A DNA stretch of 64,000 nucleotides from Gymnogyps californianus (taxonomy: Eukaryota > Chordata > Aves > Accipitriformes > Cathartidae). Location: contig NW_026114301.1 in the NCBI RefSeq assembly GCF_018139145.2, positions 124,001-188,000 of the forward strand, given 5' to 3'. The notes beneath the pieces were generated by a model that was given only the letters and a program-made list of their open reading frames with translations, had not been told where the DNA came from and did no database searches. The translations under genes and the position numbers were made by a program. Shown here piece after piece: positions 1 to 11,868 of the stretch; position 1 is the stretch's first letter, and every line of letters starts with the position of its first letter.

Positions 1-361
1 GACCCAAACTGGCCAAAGAGCTATTCCATACCATATGACATCATGCCCAATATATAAACTGGGGGGAGTTAACTGGGAGGGGGGATCGTGGCTCGGGAAC
101 TAACTGGGCATCGGTTGGCGAGTGGTGAGCAATTGCATTGTGCACCACTTGCTTTGTATAGTTTAATTCTTTTAGTATTACTATTGTCATATTATTATTA
201 TCATTATCATTGTTTTTCATTCCTTTCTGTCCTATTAAACTGTCTTTATCTCAACTCACGAGGTTTTTTTTTCCTGATTCTCTCCCCCATCCCAGGGGTG
301 GGGGGGCAGTGAGCGAGCGGCTGCGTGGTGCTTAGCTGCCGGCTGGGGTTAAACCACGACA
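1..361 (+). mobile_element. A1 LTR, 3' portion (cut by window start)
   Basis: This matches the downstream two thirds of the A1 LTR seen complete at 34098-34700. It runs from late U3 through the TATA box (tatataaac near 53) and the ATTAAA polyadenylation signal (near 235) to the terminal ACCACGACA at 361. The sequence just after it resumes a B LTR in mid-element, so this A1 copy was probably inserted into that B LTR. The upstream duplication lies outside the window and cannot be checked. Confidence 0.85.
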
Positions 362-1123
362 CGTGGTGAAGACTATGGTGAAGCAGGTTGTTCCCCTGCA
401 GCCCATGGAGGTCCACGCTGGAGCAGATATCCACCTGCAGTCCATGGAGGACCCCCACGCCGGAGCAGGTGGATGCACCGAAAGGAGGCTGTGACCCCAT
501 GGACAGCCCACGCTGGAGCAGGTTTGCTGGCAGAACTTGTGACCCCATGGGGGACCCACGCTGGAGCAGTCCGTTCCTGAAGGACTGCACCCCGTGGAAA
601 GGACCCATGCTGGAGCAGTTTGTGAAGAACTGTAGCCCGTGGGAAGGACCCACATTGGAGAAGTTCATGGAGGACTGTCTCCTGTGGGAGGGACCCCACG
701 CTGGAGCAGGGGAAGAGTGTGAGGAGTCCTTCCCCTGAGGAGGAAGGAGCGGCAGAAATAACATGTGATGAACTGACCGCAACCCCCATTCCCCGTCCCC
801 CTGTGCCACTGGGAGGGGAGGAGGTAGAGAAAATTGGGAGTGAAGCTGAGCCCGGGAAGAAGGGAGGGGTGGGGGGAAGATGTTTTTAAGATTTGTTTTT
901 ATTTCTCATTACTCTACTGTGACTCTTGATTGCCAATAAATTATATTAATTTCCCTGAGTCGAATCTGTTTTGCCCATGACGGTAATTGCTGAGTGATCT
1001 CCCTGTCCTTATCTCGATCCACGAGCCTTTCATCATATTTTTCTCCCCCTGTCCAGTTGAGGAGGGGAAGTGATAGAGCAGCTGGGTGGGCACCTGGCGT
1101 CCAGCCAAGGTCAACCCACCACA
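362..1123 (+). mobile_element. B LTR, 3' portion
   Basis: Matches the second part of the complete B LTR at 32679-33822. It has the tandem block with repeated CTGGAGCAG cores (about 410-710), the AATAAA signal near 937 and the terminal AACCCACCACA ending at 1123. Its 5' part is missing because an A1 LTR abuts it. The open frames here on both strands are produced by the tandem repeats and occur in every B copy, so they are not genes. Confidence 0.85.
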
Positions 1124-1967
1124 TGCACTAACAACCAACTGCTGTGTTATAAACTGCTAATGCACTAAGAAACAGCTGCTGCACTAAACCAACTGCTGCA
1201 CTAACAACTAGCTGCCACACTAACAACTGCTGCTTCATTAAGAACAGCTACTGCACTAAAAAACAGCTTCTCTATTAACAACTGCTGCTGCACTTATGAC
1301 TGCTGCACTAACAACCAACTGCTGCATTATCAACTGCTGCTGCAATAACAACCAGCTGCTGCATGAAGAACAAACAGCTGGTCTAAGAACCGCTGCTAGA
1401 GTAACAATGAACTGCTGCTCTAACAACTGCTGCTCTACTAACAACCGCTGCTGCACTAAGAAACAGCTGCTGCACTAAAATCTGCCATTGCACTAAGAAC
1501 CAGCTGCTTAACTAACAACCGCTGGTGAACTAAAAACAACCTGTTGCACTAAAAACTGCTGCACTTAGAACAACTGCTGCAGTAACAACCAGCTGCTGCA
1601 CTAATTATTGCCCCTTCACTAACAAGCACTGCTGCACAAACAACTGCTTCTGCACTAACTGCTGCTACACTAGAACCAGCTGCTACACTAAGAACTGCCA
1701 CAGCACTAACAACCAGCTGCTTCTCTAAGAACCATTGCTACAATAACAACGAACTGCTGCACTAAGAACTGCTGCTGCACTAAAAACCAACTGCTGCACT
1801 AGTAACCGCTACTTCACTAAAACGAACTGCTGCACTAAGAACAGCTGCTGCAGTAAAAAACAGCTGCTGTACTAATAACCAACTGCTGCATTATAAACCG
1901 CTGCTGCACTAAACCAGCTGCTGCACTAACAACCAGCTGCTACACTAGAAAACAACTGCTGTACTAA
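1124..1967. repeat. 18-19 bp minisatellite (CTGCTGCACTAACAACCAG-like)
   Basis: About 45 diverged units of 15-22 bp follow one another, with consensus close to TGCACTAACAACCAGCTGC. CAGCTG hexamers recur throughout. Unit length varies, so no reading frame persists. The array starts exactly at the 3' terminus of one B LTR and fades into the interior of a second B LTR of opposite orientation. Confidence 0.85.
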
Positions 1968-2435
1968 CAACTGCTGCTTCCTTCAGGGCACATCCACCTA
2001 CTCCAGTGTGGGGTCCTCCACAGGCTACAGGTGGATATCTGCTCCACCGTGGACCTCTATGGGCTGCAGGGGAACAACCTGCTTCACCATGGTCTTCACC
2101 ACAGGCTTCCGGGGAATCTCTGCTCTGGCGCTTGGAGCACCTCCTCCCCCTCCTTCTTCACTGACCTTGGTGTCTGCATACTTGTTCCTCTCACATATTC
2201 TCACTCCTCTCCCAATTAGCTGCTGTTGCGCAGCATTTTTTACCCTTTCTTAAATATGTTATCACAGAGGTGCTACTACTGTCGCTGATTGGCTCAGCTT
2301 TGGCCAGCGATGGGTCCGTCTTGGAGCCGGCTGGCATTGGCTCTATCAGACATGGGGAAGCATCTGGCATCTTCTCACAGAAGCCACCCCTGCAGCCTCC
2401 TCGTTACCAAAACCTTGACACACAAACCCAGTACA
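1968..2435 (-). mobile_element. B LTR, 5' portion, inverted
   Basis: Reverse complement of the first ~470 bp of a B LTR, ending at the LTR start (TGTACTGGG on the minus strand, 2435). It includes the CCAAT-type motif and the TTTAAG core-promoter region on the minus strand. The remaining 3' part of this LTR is absent; the minisatellite occupies the junction. Confidence 0.8.
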
Positions 2436-5400
2436 GTGGCTCAGAGAACTGGTAGTAGACTATAGAGCATTTCACTTCAAATGTCTCTAGTTCACATCCG
2501 TATCAGGACAATAGTGGCAGAAAGTCATTATATGTCTGGCTAGCATCTGCTTGGTGGCCAAATCAGTCCAAATAATCTCAGTCCAATTCCATGTGGGGAG
2601 GTGCTTTCTGTTCTCCCCAAAGCAATGGCCTGCAGCAGACCTCTGGCAGTCTGTCACTACCTTGTCCCGAGGAAGTATTCTGATTCCTTTTTTGGAGGGA
2701 TCCCTTCATCCCCCAGAAAACCCAGAGCAGGCCCGGCCAGGGCCCAGCACTTCCCAGGGTCTGCATCACATTAACCCCCACAGAGAGAGGGCAACAGCGA
2801 TGGACCGGCTGCCCCCACACTGGGGGCAACCCCAAGCTGTAGACATTGCCCCCCTTTTCATCCATAGTCCTCCCTGGCCAGCTCTAGGAGGGGGAAGGCA
2901 AGGTGAGAGAGGCCAATGGAGTGAGACTGGCCACACTGAGGTCAGGGGCAGGGACTCTCCCTGAGCGGGAAACAACTCAGGGCAGCGGGCTGTCCCTCAG
3001 CCTGGGGAGAGGTGGACACCTCGGGGAAGGGGGGGCGGAGTGGGCGGAAAGGGGGCAATGTGGAACCCCCTGCCCTGAACTGCTTCTCTTCAGCCCCTTG
3101 GATGGTCATTCCCACACTGAAAAGCCCTGCAGGAACCGTTAGGGGCCCGGCAGAGGCTGCACCGTGAGCGATCTCTGGCTCCACGGTGCCTCTGGCCATG
3201 ATCAGCCCAACACAGTCCTTTCGGCTCCACAGCCCTTGCCTGACCCTGGGGATGTGCTTTCAATGAGGGGTGGGTGTGGGGAAAACTGCTTTTTTTTTGG
3301 TCAGGTTTACCCACTCTTGTTGTACTTTGATTGCTTTCTAATTTAGGATTTCACTGTGGAATGAGAAGGGGGAGGGAAGTGCCTGGCTTCAGTTCAGGAA
3401 ACGCTTGGGAGGCGGGAGTGCTGCCAGGCCGGTCCCTCATCCACCTCCACCTGGGGAGGCCCCGGGGGCGTGCCGGGTCCGGGGGCAGCACTCAGGCTGC
3501 CCGGTCATGTGGGTTGATTGACCTGCCCCAAATGGGTTCTTACTGGGAATACCATGTTTTAACTATGTATGTAGAAAATAGGCCTATGCGTTGTTTAGAG
3601 TCTTCATCCCTTCTCCTCCCTCTCTTCCCATCTTCAAGGGAAACTAAATCCAAACGATGAGATGTAGAAGAGCATGAATCTCTGTGAATTCCATCTGAAT
3701 AAATGTCTATATTAATGAATTCTGAACTCATCCGCTCATAACCTTAAAACTGGAACGAGGAGAGCAAGGAAGCAAGCTGCTGGATCCTTTATCAGACTCC
3801 TGTTAGAGATAACCAACAATCTGTCTTCCCCAGATCAGGAGAATTAATTAATATGAAAGGCAAACTTTTTAATGTTTTCAAACGAAATCACATAGGTTGT
3901 CCCTGATGCAATCCTTTTCCAAAAGGGATTTAGCTCCCTTTTCTACCTGCAACCCCAATAAACCCTTCAAGTTCCCAAAGAGACAGACATCCTTCCTAAG
4001 GATTATTAAAAAAAAAAAAAAATCCCAGGGAAAATGATGAATTTTGGGTAGTTAATTTATCGTTCTTGGCTCCTCTTCCCACTTGTTTTATTTTATAGGT
4101 CATTAATCAATGAAGAAAAACACCACCATGTTCCTCCTTTGCATTTAATACACTTACCCTCCTTATTTATTTCTTTTGAACAAATTCCTAGCAAATATTC
4201 CCCAATCGATTTGTAGGTGATGTTTTTTTGTAGAGGTTTGATCGCTTTCTAAACAGTCAATGTGATTTGTTTCAGTGCTCATCCTCTATATAATGAAAAA
4301 GCCAGAGAGAAGGGGAAGGAGGAGTCAGTAGTTCAAAACTTTTTTTTCTGCATCTTTATAGACAGAAGTCACATCCAGGAGGGTGGGAAGGGGAGCAAGA
4401 AATAGTAACAAATAGACCGGAGGAGACAAAAGGGACGCACACAAACCAGTTTGCTTGGGGAAGTGAGACCAGAGGTCAGGGTTGGCTAAAGCCAGTCTGG
4501 GGAGTAGCGGGTTCACGGATCTGCTTGCTCTTCTCTTTCAGAGGGGGTGGAAGGGGCAGGAGTGGTGTTATTTTGATGAGACTTGGACCAGAGCTCAGTT
4601 TTCTGTCCTGATGAGACATGTCTCATCCTTCACCACCAGCCCAGGCAGCAGCGGTCTCCCCACTGCAACTGAGCACCAGGGCTGGCCCTTTACTCATTTA
4701 GCTTCCCCGTAATTGCCCTTCTCTTTTTCCAGCATGAATAGAGTGAATCCGACCGACCGACCAGTAGTTCTTGTCATGAAGGAAAAAAGCTATGCTCATT
4801 GGGTCCGTCGGCCCCTGCTGCCTCTAACTGAGCGACAGGGATAGCCGGCTGGTACTGCCTGGATGCAGCGCTAAGGACCTGGGGCAGAGTGTGTGGGTGC
4901 TGGGCAGGGCTGGCTGCGGGGACCAGCTCCTTCCCGACAGCTGCCCAGGCCGCTGGCTCCTGCTGCTGGTGCTGTCCACCCAGCCTCAAGGGGCTGCCTT
5001 TGAGCTGGTTCCTTCTTCTTTCTTCCTCCTTCCTCTGGGTAGGCTTGATTGGAAGGTAGACATGTCTGGTCAGAGGGTCTATAAATTTTATTCTGCCACC
5101 TTGATCACTCCAAGTGATACTTTCCTAGCTGTAAAAGCCCCAAGTGATTTTTGCAGTAACAGATCCAAGTCCTCCTAATATGAACCCCCATGGAATATTT
5201 TTGTTAACAACTCTAGGCAAATGCAGATATTGACAATGCACTTAAGCCCATTAGCTAGGAGCTTTTCCCCACTTCATCATGTTTTCCTAGCATGAAACAA
5301 ATTTTTAGAGACAAAAAGCAATTTAGTATTTTTTAAAGATATCTGATAATGAAAATGATAATTATTCAGAGGTGCAAATTAAAGAAAAAAAAACCAAACC

Positions 5401-8400
5401 CCAAAAACAAACAAAAAACCAACCCCCCCAAACCAAACAAACAAAAAGGGTAGAATAAAAATGTTAACAGGAAAGAGCTGGTGAAGGATGAGATATTTAT
5501 TAATGCAGTGAAAATAGAGAAAACTAAGTTCTCCCATATGCAGGTCTGTAAATCAGCGTCTTATACACACACTAATGAGTGTGCTAAAAAGGCTCCCACC
5601 CCGCACCTCTGTCCCACAGCTAAATTGCAATATTTCAAAACTTTTAAAAGTGGATTAGTAGAGTGAGAGGACTAAAAATTCATTATATCTGACACAAAAG
5701 AATTAATCAAAGACATTAAGAAAGTTTTAATAGCCAGCTTTATAACCCATAAAAATCAGGGAGCTTTCCTACTTGTGTTTAACTTAGGTGTTATCAAGCT
5801 GTACAACAGGTGATGGATGACTGTGTCAAAATGATGCCAGTCAAAACATTTTTTTGCCCCACTTCTGTTCAATTTTGTGTTAAAATATCCTGCTTTACAG
5901 ACAAAATCTAAACAGCAGCAGCTTTCCCAGTCTCTGTGAGAATGGAGGGTGGGAAAGAAAGTAGAAACAGTGTGGGGGGAATGGCAATAATAGTTTAAAC
6001 GCGTACATGTTATGTTTGTAAGCAAATGTGCATTTAGAGGCAACATGGCACCTAACAACGTGGGCTTTTTTCATACTTGAGAGATGTTTTGATGATATAA
6101 ATATTTTGTGTAAATATTTTGTCTTAAACGTATAGGATACTATATACATGTGATATATGTAAGACAAATGACAGTTCTCATTTAGGTTTTCATATGATCT
6201 AGGAAAGAAACTGAAGAAGCTGTTAAATGCTTATTGATATGTGAGCTCAGCTGCTGAGTAGAGGGAAGGAAAATGCCAATTTTTAAGCAAAGTGGAGAGA
6301 AAAAGTAGTTAGAGATGAAAAGTTTATCGCCATAGGTTGCATCTCTATCTGCATACCTCTTGTTTTGTGCTGTAACTGAGTATAGAGAGAAGGAGAAAGA
6401 CTTGCTGGTGCTCAAGAAGACACGGTTTCAGGAGAGGGAAATTCTAGAGCAACGAGTTTCCTCATGAAACAGGTCTTAGGTAACCGAGGGGAGCGGGAGA
6501 TAGGTGATCACAACAGACATAAGTACGTAGGACAGTATCAGAACAAGAAGGGCTCCAAAATCTTCCTTAGCCCCTGAAGGGCAGAAGGCAAGTAAAGCAA
6601 AGCTATCTCTCCCGGGAGCCTGACGTGCAGCTGGGTGTGAGGCGCTCGCCAGCTTGGGGCCAGTGAGAGGCCAGGAGCTCCTGACGCACATTCGCAGCCC
6701 AGCTCTAGGGACTGAACAGCGGTGCAGTGCGACTCCTCGAGACTCTGCTGGGCCATTGTTGTCCCTCTGTTGATGATAAAAGTCCAGCTCTTCCCGGAGT
6801 GCTGTGCTCCTGGGGCTGGGGAAAGGAGGGAAAGAAAGGGATGCCTTTAAAAATTCAGCAAGGAACAAAGTGGGGGAGGTTACAAAAAAAAAAGGGATCT
6901 GTGTTTAGGCTCACTGGTATCTTCCCACTCCCTCCCGTACACACCACACATGCTTGTATTTTGTGGTGTTGTAAAAGCCACGTGTCTGCCAGAGAACTGA
7001 GAAAAGAGCCCGGGTGCGCCTGCGATGCACAGTCATGGCAGAGGCAACCCAGTGGCTCGGACCTAGCCAGGCTCCCCACCACCTGGAAGGGGATAACCCC
7101 GCTTTCCTGTGAACAAAAACATGAAAAGACCCTTCTTTCAACACTCCTCTGACTTGAAGCCTCCCGGGGCCACGCACAGCCCCGTGCAGCAGCCCGCCCG
7201 CGCACCCTGCTCAGGTAAGGGAGCTTCAGGCCAGGGTGCCCGGCAAGGGGCAGCCGCAGCCCCTCTGCCTCACCTGGCACAGCCAGTCACAGCTGGGGCT
7301 GCAACAGGGCAAGCCCAGCCGGGCTCTTGGAGTATCTTTTTCCTTTCAGACCTTGTTAACACCTTATAGTTTTATTTTTCACCCCTACTGAAAAGCGTGA
7401 CATGGTCATTTAATACAAAAAGCTGTTTTTTGAGAGGAAAAAGGTCCTCTGCCTGAGTGTCAGAATTCATTTTTGCACATGATGGTTAGGAGGCATTTAA
7501 TCCTGTTGTTGCCAAGTATTGAGGTTTTTTTTTGGCCGGGGGGGGTGGTGGGGGAATCGACGCCCCAATTATCAAACATCTATCAGTTAGATGCTTTTGA
7601 TTTTAGAAAATGGTGCCACCTGTCTTTTATTCCTGTCTCTGTAGATACTACAGAGCAGAGGAAATTCTTGGGGTCAAAATAACTAGATGAACTATATTAG
7701 TTCATCAAATTTATTACTAACATTATGAGCACACGGATCTATCTCTGTTAAAACACTGGAACATGCCTTCAGTTTGTACTGTTTTTTCCGTTGCTTCTTT
7801 ATTCTATGTTCTCCCCCCCATCTATTTAAAGAAGGCTGTTGAACAGACAAATGACACCCAAATCCAGTAATCCATATGCACATGCCCAAGCAAAACGTGG
7901 ATTTGTTGAATTTCAATTCAGAGATGGAGTTTGTTTTGAAAGAACGCTGTTGTGCATTAATTAAACTGCATAGATACTAGCGTAGTCTTAATCATTGTGC
8001 ATACATCTTAAAGAGCAAGAGGAAAATTGATGCAGAGTTTGGTGGGGGTTTTTTCCCCTTCTTAATATTGCAGATCTTTCTATATGGGATACCAACTTTG
8101 TTTTGAGTGACTTCTTTATGCTTAGTTTTACCCTGTAGTAAAAAGTATTAGTGTATTCTTGAGTGCAGAAAGCGTGATCTCATAAATTGCATGCACTTAA
8201 TGTAAATCGAAATGCACTTTTAATCGCCAAACAAACTGTTCAGACAATACATGTTTTCCTTCATGGAGCAGCTCTGTAACTCTGCAAGATATAGAATTTA
8301 AAAAGAGAAAGGAAGATAAAAAAAGCAATTGAGGGGGAGCATTTTTAAGGAGTAAGTGGAAGCATTTTTAAGCAGTGCATGCTGCAGAGTCGCTGGTGAA

Positions 8401-9082
8401 GTCTGCATAACTTCTTCCCAATCGCAATATTAAAGGTGGATTCGATAAAGAAAATGCATCGATTGCATAAAGGACACTTGTAAATCTTTCTGGGACAGAG
8501 CAGCACTCACCATCTGAAAGACTGAGCAGAGTGCTGCGAGGACTGTGTCTCTTTTTTTCTGCAGTGAGATCTAAGAACTCTTGTAATTGAATTTATTTAC
8601 TAGGCAACTTTCGCTAGTTTCTGGGGCTTGACTGAATCTGTTACAGTCAGTAGAAATATTAATTTCAGTGGTCCTTGGATGAGGCCTGTACTCACATAGC
8701 TGCTCTTTGAGGTCAAAAAAGGAGGGTGGAGACAGTGTGACTCTCCTTGTTGCCTTGTATGGCAGCCCTCTGGAAAGCTCAGATTTGCCTCACCATATCC
8801 TTTTAACATGAACGTCCCACATCCCTGTGAATCTTAACGGATACCATCTAGTTTGGAGACTTCAGTAGTGCCACTGGAGCCTGGTGCTTTACGGTGTCAG
8901 CTGATCACATCATTCTCTCTCAAAAAACCCCCCACCCCTTCCTTTTCATGTATGATTAAAAAAGTTGGTGCACTGTGCCACATCCTACTTTGTAGTATCC
9001 ATGAAGATGATATGATACTGTTGATCCTTTTTGTGAAGCAAGATAATGGGCAAGATGGAGTATGCTTTTATAAGTAAGTTCT
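2436..9082. other. Single-copy-looking DNA, no gene recognised
   Basis: I see no conserved protein family, RNA gene or transposon here. There are two GC-richer patches, about 2890-3520 and 6560-7340. A short A/C-rich low-complexity tract lies at about 5380-5450 and an A-run near 4008-4022. The open frames present are short, overlap one another on both strands and lack recognisable domains. Confidence 0.5.
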
Positions 9083-9553
9083 TGCACTGATTTTGGCTGG
9101 GATAGAGTTAATTTTCTTCAGAGTAGCTTGTATGGTTCTATGGTTTGGATTTGTGATGAAAATAGTGTTGATAATACAGAGATGTTTTAGTTACTGCTGA
9201 ACAGTGCTTACACGACATCAGGGCCTTTTCTGCTTCTCATACTGCCCTGCCAACGAGTAGGCTGGGGGTGCACAAGAATTTGGGAGGAGACACAGCTGGG
9301 ACAGCTGACCCCAACTGACCAAAGGGATATTCCGTACCATGTGACATCACGCTCAGCAATAAAAGCTGGGGAAAGAAGGAGGAAGGGGGGATGTTTGGAG
9401 TTATGGCATTTGTCTTCCCAAGTAACTGTTACACATGATAGAGCCCTGCTTTCCTGGAAGTGGCTAAACATCTGCCTGCCAATGGGAAGTAGTGAATGAA
9501 TTGCTTATTTTGCTTTACTTGCGTGCGCAGCTTGTGCTTTATCTATTAAACTT
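9083..9553 (+). mobile_element. A2 LTR, truncated at its 3' end
   Basis: Begins like other A2 copies (TG-start followed by TTTTGGCTGGGATAGAG) and runs through U3 and the AATAAA/ATTAAA region. It stops right after the ATTAAACT motif, where the complete A2 copy at 14777-15372 continues with GTCTTTATCTC. Here CR1 sequence follows instead. The last ~70 bp of the LTR are missing. Confidence 0.85.
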
Positions 9554-9721
9554 CCCAGGTGCCCTTGTACAATAGGTATGAGGCTCTGCAAGTGGAACCA
9601 AACAACGATGAGGATGATAGTCCATCTAGGTTGGAGGTGTTGCCAAGGTTAAGTCGGCCCACACCCTGCGTCAAAACCACTTCTATTAAGAAAAAAAGAC
9701 GGGTTATTGTCATAGGAGCCG
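9554..9721 (+). mobile_element. CR1 ORF1 internal fragment joined to the LTR
   Basis: Closely matches the CR1 ORF1 interior at about 17640-17810, the stretch leading into the esterase domain up to the VIVIG strand. It ends just before the catalytic GDS motif. Both the CR1 5' and 3' ends are missing, which a normal 5'-truncated CR1 insertion cannot explain. The next bases after the fragment read GTAAGT. Confidence 0.85.
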
Positions 9722-10195
9722 TAAGTCTAGACGCTATTCTACCTTGGCTCAAGTCTAGTTATAAAGAAAAAAATCTTTTACATTACTACCATTGGCTTTA
9801 CTTTTGCTTCCTTTTTCTTTTAGTTTGCATCAGAAAGAAAATATAAATGAGCATTCTACATTTTTTCCCTCTGATCATTTGTCACTTTGATAGATTCTGA
9901 TTCCTTTGTAAAAAGCAGCCATGTTTTTTCAAACTGTGACCAAAAGTAAGTGTCCGTTAGAAAATAACCATTCATTGCATTTACTCTTTGAAGAAGGTGA
10001 ACAACAACAGTTGTTTTGATCAGAAGTGGAGTTAGTGTCTCCTGGAGAAAGGAATGCCTGTGTTAACATCTTCCAATAAAATAGAAAATTGTACATTTGT
10101 GGGTTTTTAATGAAATAAATAGTTGTTTCTGAAACATAATAATCAAAGAATGTTTTTTTCCTTATCATACTGTCATTTGTGTTTATAAAATACTG
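9722..10195. other. No gene or repeat recognised
   Basis: AT-rich sequence between the CR1 fragment and the next B LTR. Nothing supportable was seen in it. Confidence 0.4.
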
Positions 10196-11618
10196 TTCCA
10201 GCCGGCTCCAAAATGAACCTGCTGCTGGCCAAAGCTGAACCAATCAGCGAAGTTGGTGACACCTCTGTAAATACATACTTAAGAAAGGGTAAAAAACGCT
10301 GCGTGGCAGTTGCGAGAGAGGAGTGAGAAAAAAAATGCTAGAGGAAACAACCCTGCAGACACCAAGGTCAGTGAAGAAGGAGGGGGAGGAGGTGCACCAG
10401 GCACCAGAGCAGAGATTCCCCTGCACCCCGTTGTAGTGGTTTAACCCCAGCCGGCAACTAAGCACCACGCAGCCGCTCGCTCACTTCCCCCCCACCCCTG
10501 GGATGGGGGAGAGAATCAGAAAAAAAACCTTGTGAGTTGAGATAAAGACAGTTTAATAGGACAAAAAGGAATGAAAACCAATGATAATGATAATAATAAT
10601 ATGACAATAGTAATACTAAAAGAATTAGACTATACAAAGCAAGTGGTGCACAATGCAATTGCTCACCACTCGCCAACTGAAGCCCAGTCAGTTCCCGAGC
10701 CGCGATCTGCCCCTCCCAGCCAACTCCCCCCAGTTTATATATTGGGCATGATGTCATATGGTATGGAATAGCTCTTTGGCCAGTTTGGGTCAGCTGTCCT
10801 GGCGGTGTCCCCTCCCAGCTTCTTGTGCCCCTCCAGCCTTCTTGCTGGCTGGCCATGAGAAGCTGAAAAATCCTTAACTTAGTATAAACACTACTTAGCA
10901 ACAACTAAAAACATCAGTGTGTTATCATCAACATTATTTTCCTACTAAATCCAAAATACTGCACTATACCAGCTACTAAGAAGAAAATTAACTCTGTCCT
11001 AGCCGAAACCAGGACACCCGTGTAGAAAAGCATGGTGAAGCAGATGTCCCCATGCAGCCCATGGAGAGGACCACAGCAAAGAAATTATTCCCTGTAGCCT
11101 GTGGAGAAGACCATATCCACACGGCAGCCCGTGGAGGACCCCACACTGGGGCAGGTGGATATGCCCTGAAGAAAGCTGCAGCCCATGGAGAGCCCATGCT
11201 GACACATGCTCCTGGCAGGAACTGCAGCCCGTGGGGGACCCATGCTGGAGCAGTCTGTTCCTGAAGGACTGTAGCCTGTGGAGAGGACCCAGGCTGGAGC
11301 AGTTTATGAAGGATTGTAGCCCATGGGAGGGACCCCACGCTGGAGCAGGATAAAAGTGGGAGGAGGAAGGAGCAGCAGAGAGGCACTGTTATGAACTGAC
11401 CACAGTGCCCCATTCCCCATCCCCCCTGCACTGCTCGGGGTGGGGGGAGCAAGTAGAAGAGTTGGGAGTGAAGGAGTGAAGTTGAGCTTGGGGAGAAGGA
11501 GTGGGGGGAAGGTGTTTTTAGTCTTTGTTTCTCACCATCCTACTCTATTTTTAATTGGCAATAAATTAAATTAATTTTCCCCAAGTTGAGTCTGTTTTGC
11601 CCTTGACTGTAATTGGTA
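10196..11618 (+). mobile_element. B LTR (both ends incomplete) split by an A1 LTR
   Basis: B sequence at 10196-10431 resumes at 11022 and runs to about 11618. It includes the CCAAT/TTTAAG promoter region, part of the tandem CTGGAGCAG block and the AATAAA signal near 11561. About 130 bp of the 5' end and roughly 160 bp of the 3' end are missing. Confidence 0.85.
10432..11016 (-). mobile_element. A1 solo LTR in B LTR, TSD CCCGT
   Basis: Complete A1 LTR of 585 bp, minus orientation, with slightly decayed termini. The 5-bp duplication CCCGT at 10427-10431 and 11017-11021 flanks it exactly, and B sequence continues on both sides. This is direct evidence that A1 inserted into B. Confidence 0.95.
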
Positions 11619-11868
11619 AGTCTTGGTAATTGTCTTCTGAGTACTCCCCTTACACTCCACTCCTCATGGCTCAAGTTGGTGATCAGTTCCACCATCGCAA
11701 GCGTAACATCTGTGCTTTTACAGGGGTCGCTAGTTTGGTTGCTAAGCACATGAAATAATACAATGCATGCAAAGTTTGTATACATTGTATTATTATAAAA
11801 AGTTTGTATAATTGTATTATGTGCTAGTTCGGTTCTAGCACATGAAATAATACAATTTATACAAACAA
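11619..11868. repeat. Palindromic AT-rich segment with long hairpin
   Basis: The left arm at 11802-11827 pairs over all 26 of its bases with the right arm at 11835-11866, around a TTCGGTT loop. A 5-base and a 1-base bulge lie in the right arm. A second palindrome (AATAATACAAT / ATTGTATTATT) lies at about 11752-11790. The motif GCACATGAAATAATACAAT occurs twice (about 11745 and 11838). The segment interrupts the ERV D envelope frame at its membrane anchor. The first ~120 bp (11619-11740) are of uncertain origin, possibly the ERV D 3' noncoding region. Confidence 0.7.

Noticed and set aside
1124..1967. Repeats considered as a CRISPR array or coding microsatellite
   Set aside because: The units are directly adjacent, variable and without spacers, the genome is a bird's, and the variable unit length destroys any reading frame.
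6560..7340. CpG-island promoter with a first exon and GTAAGG donor
   Set aside because: GC content is raised but CpG is not clearly enriched by eye, and no matching exon or protein was found.
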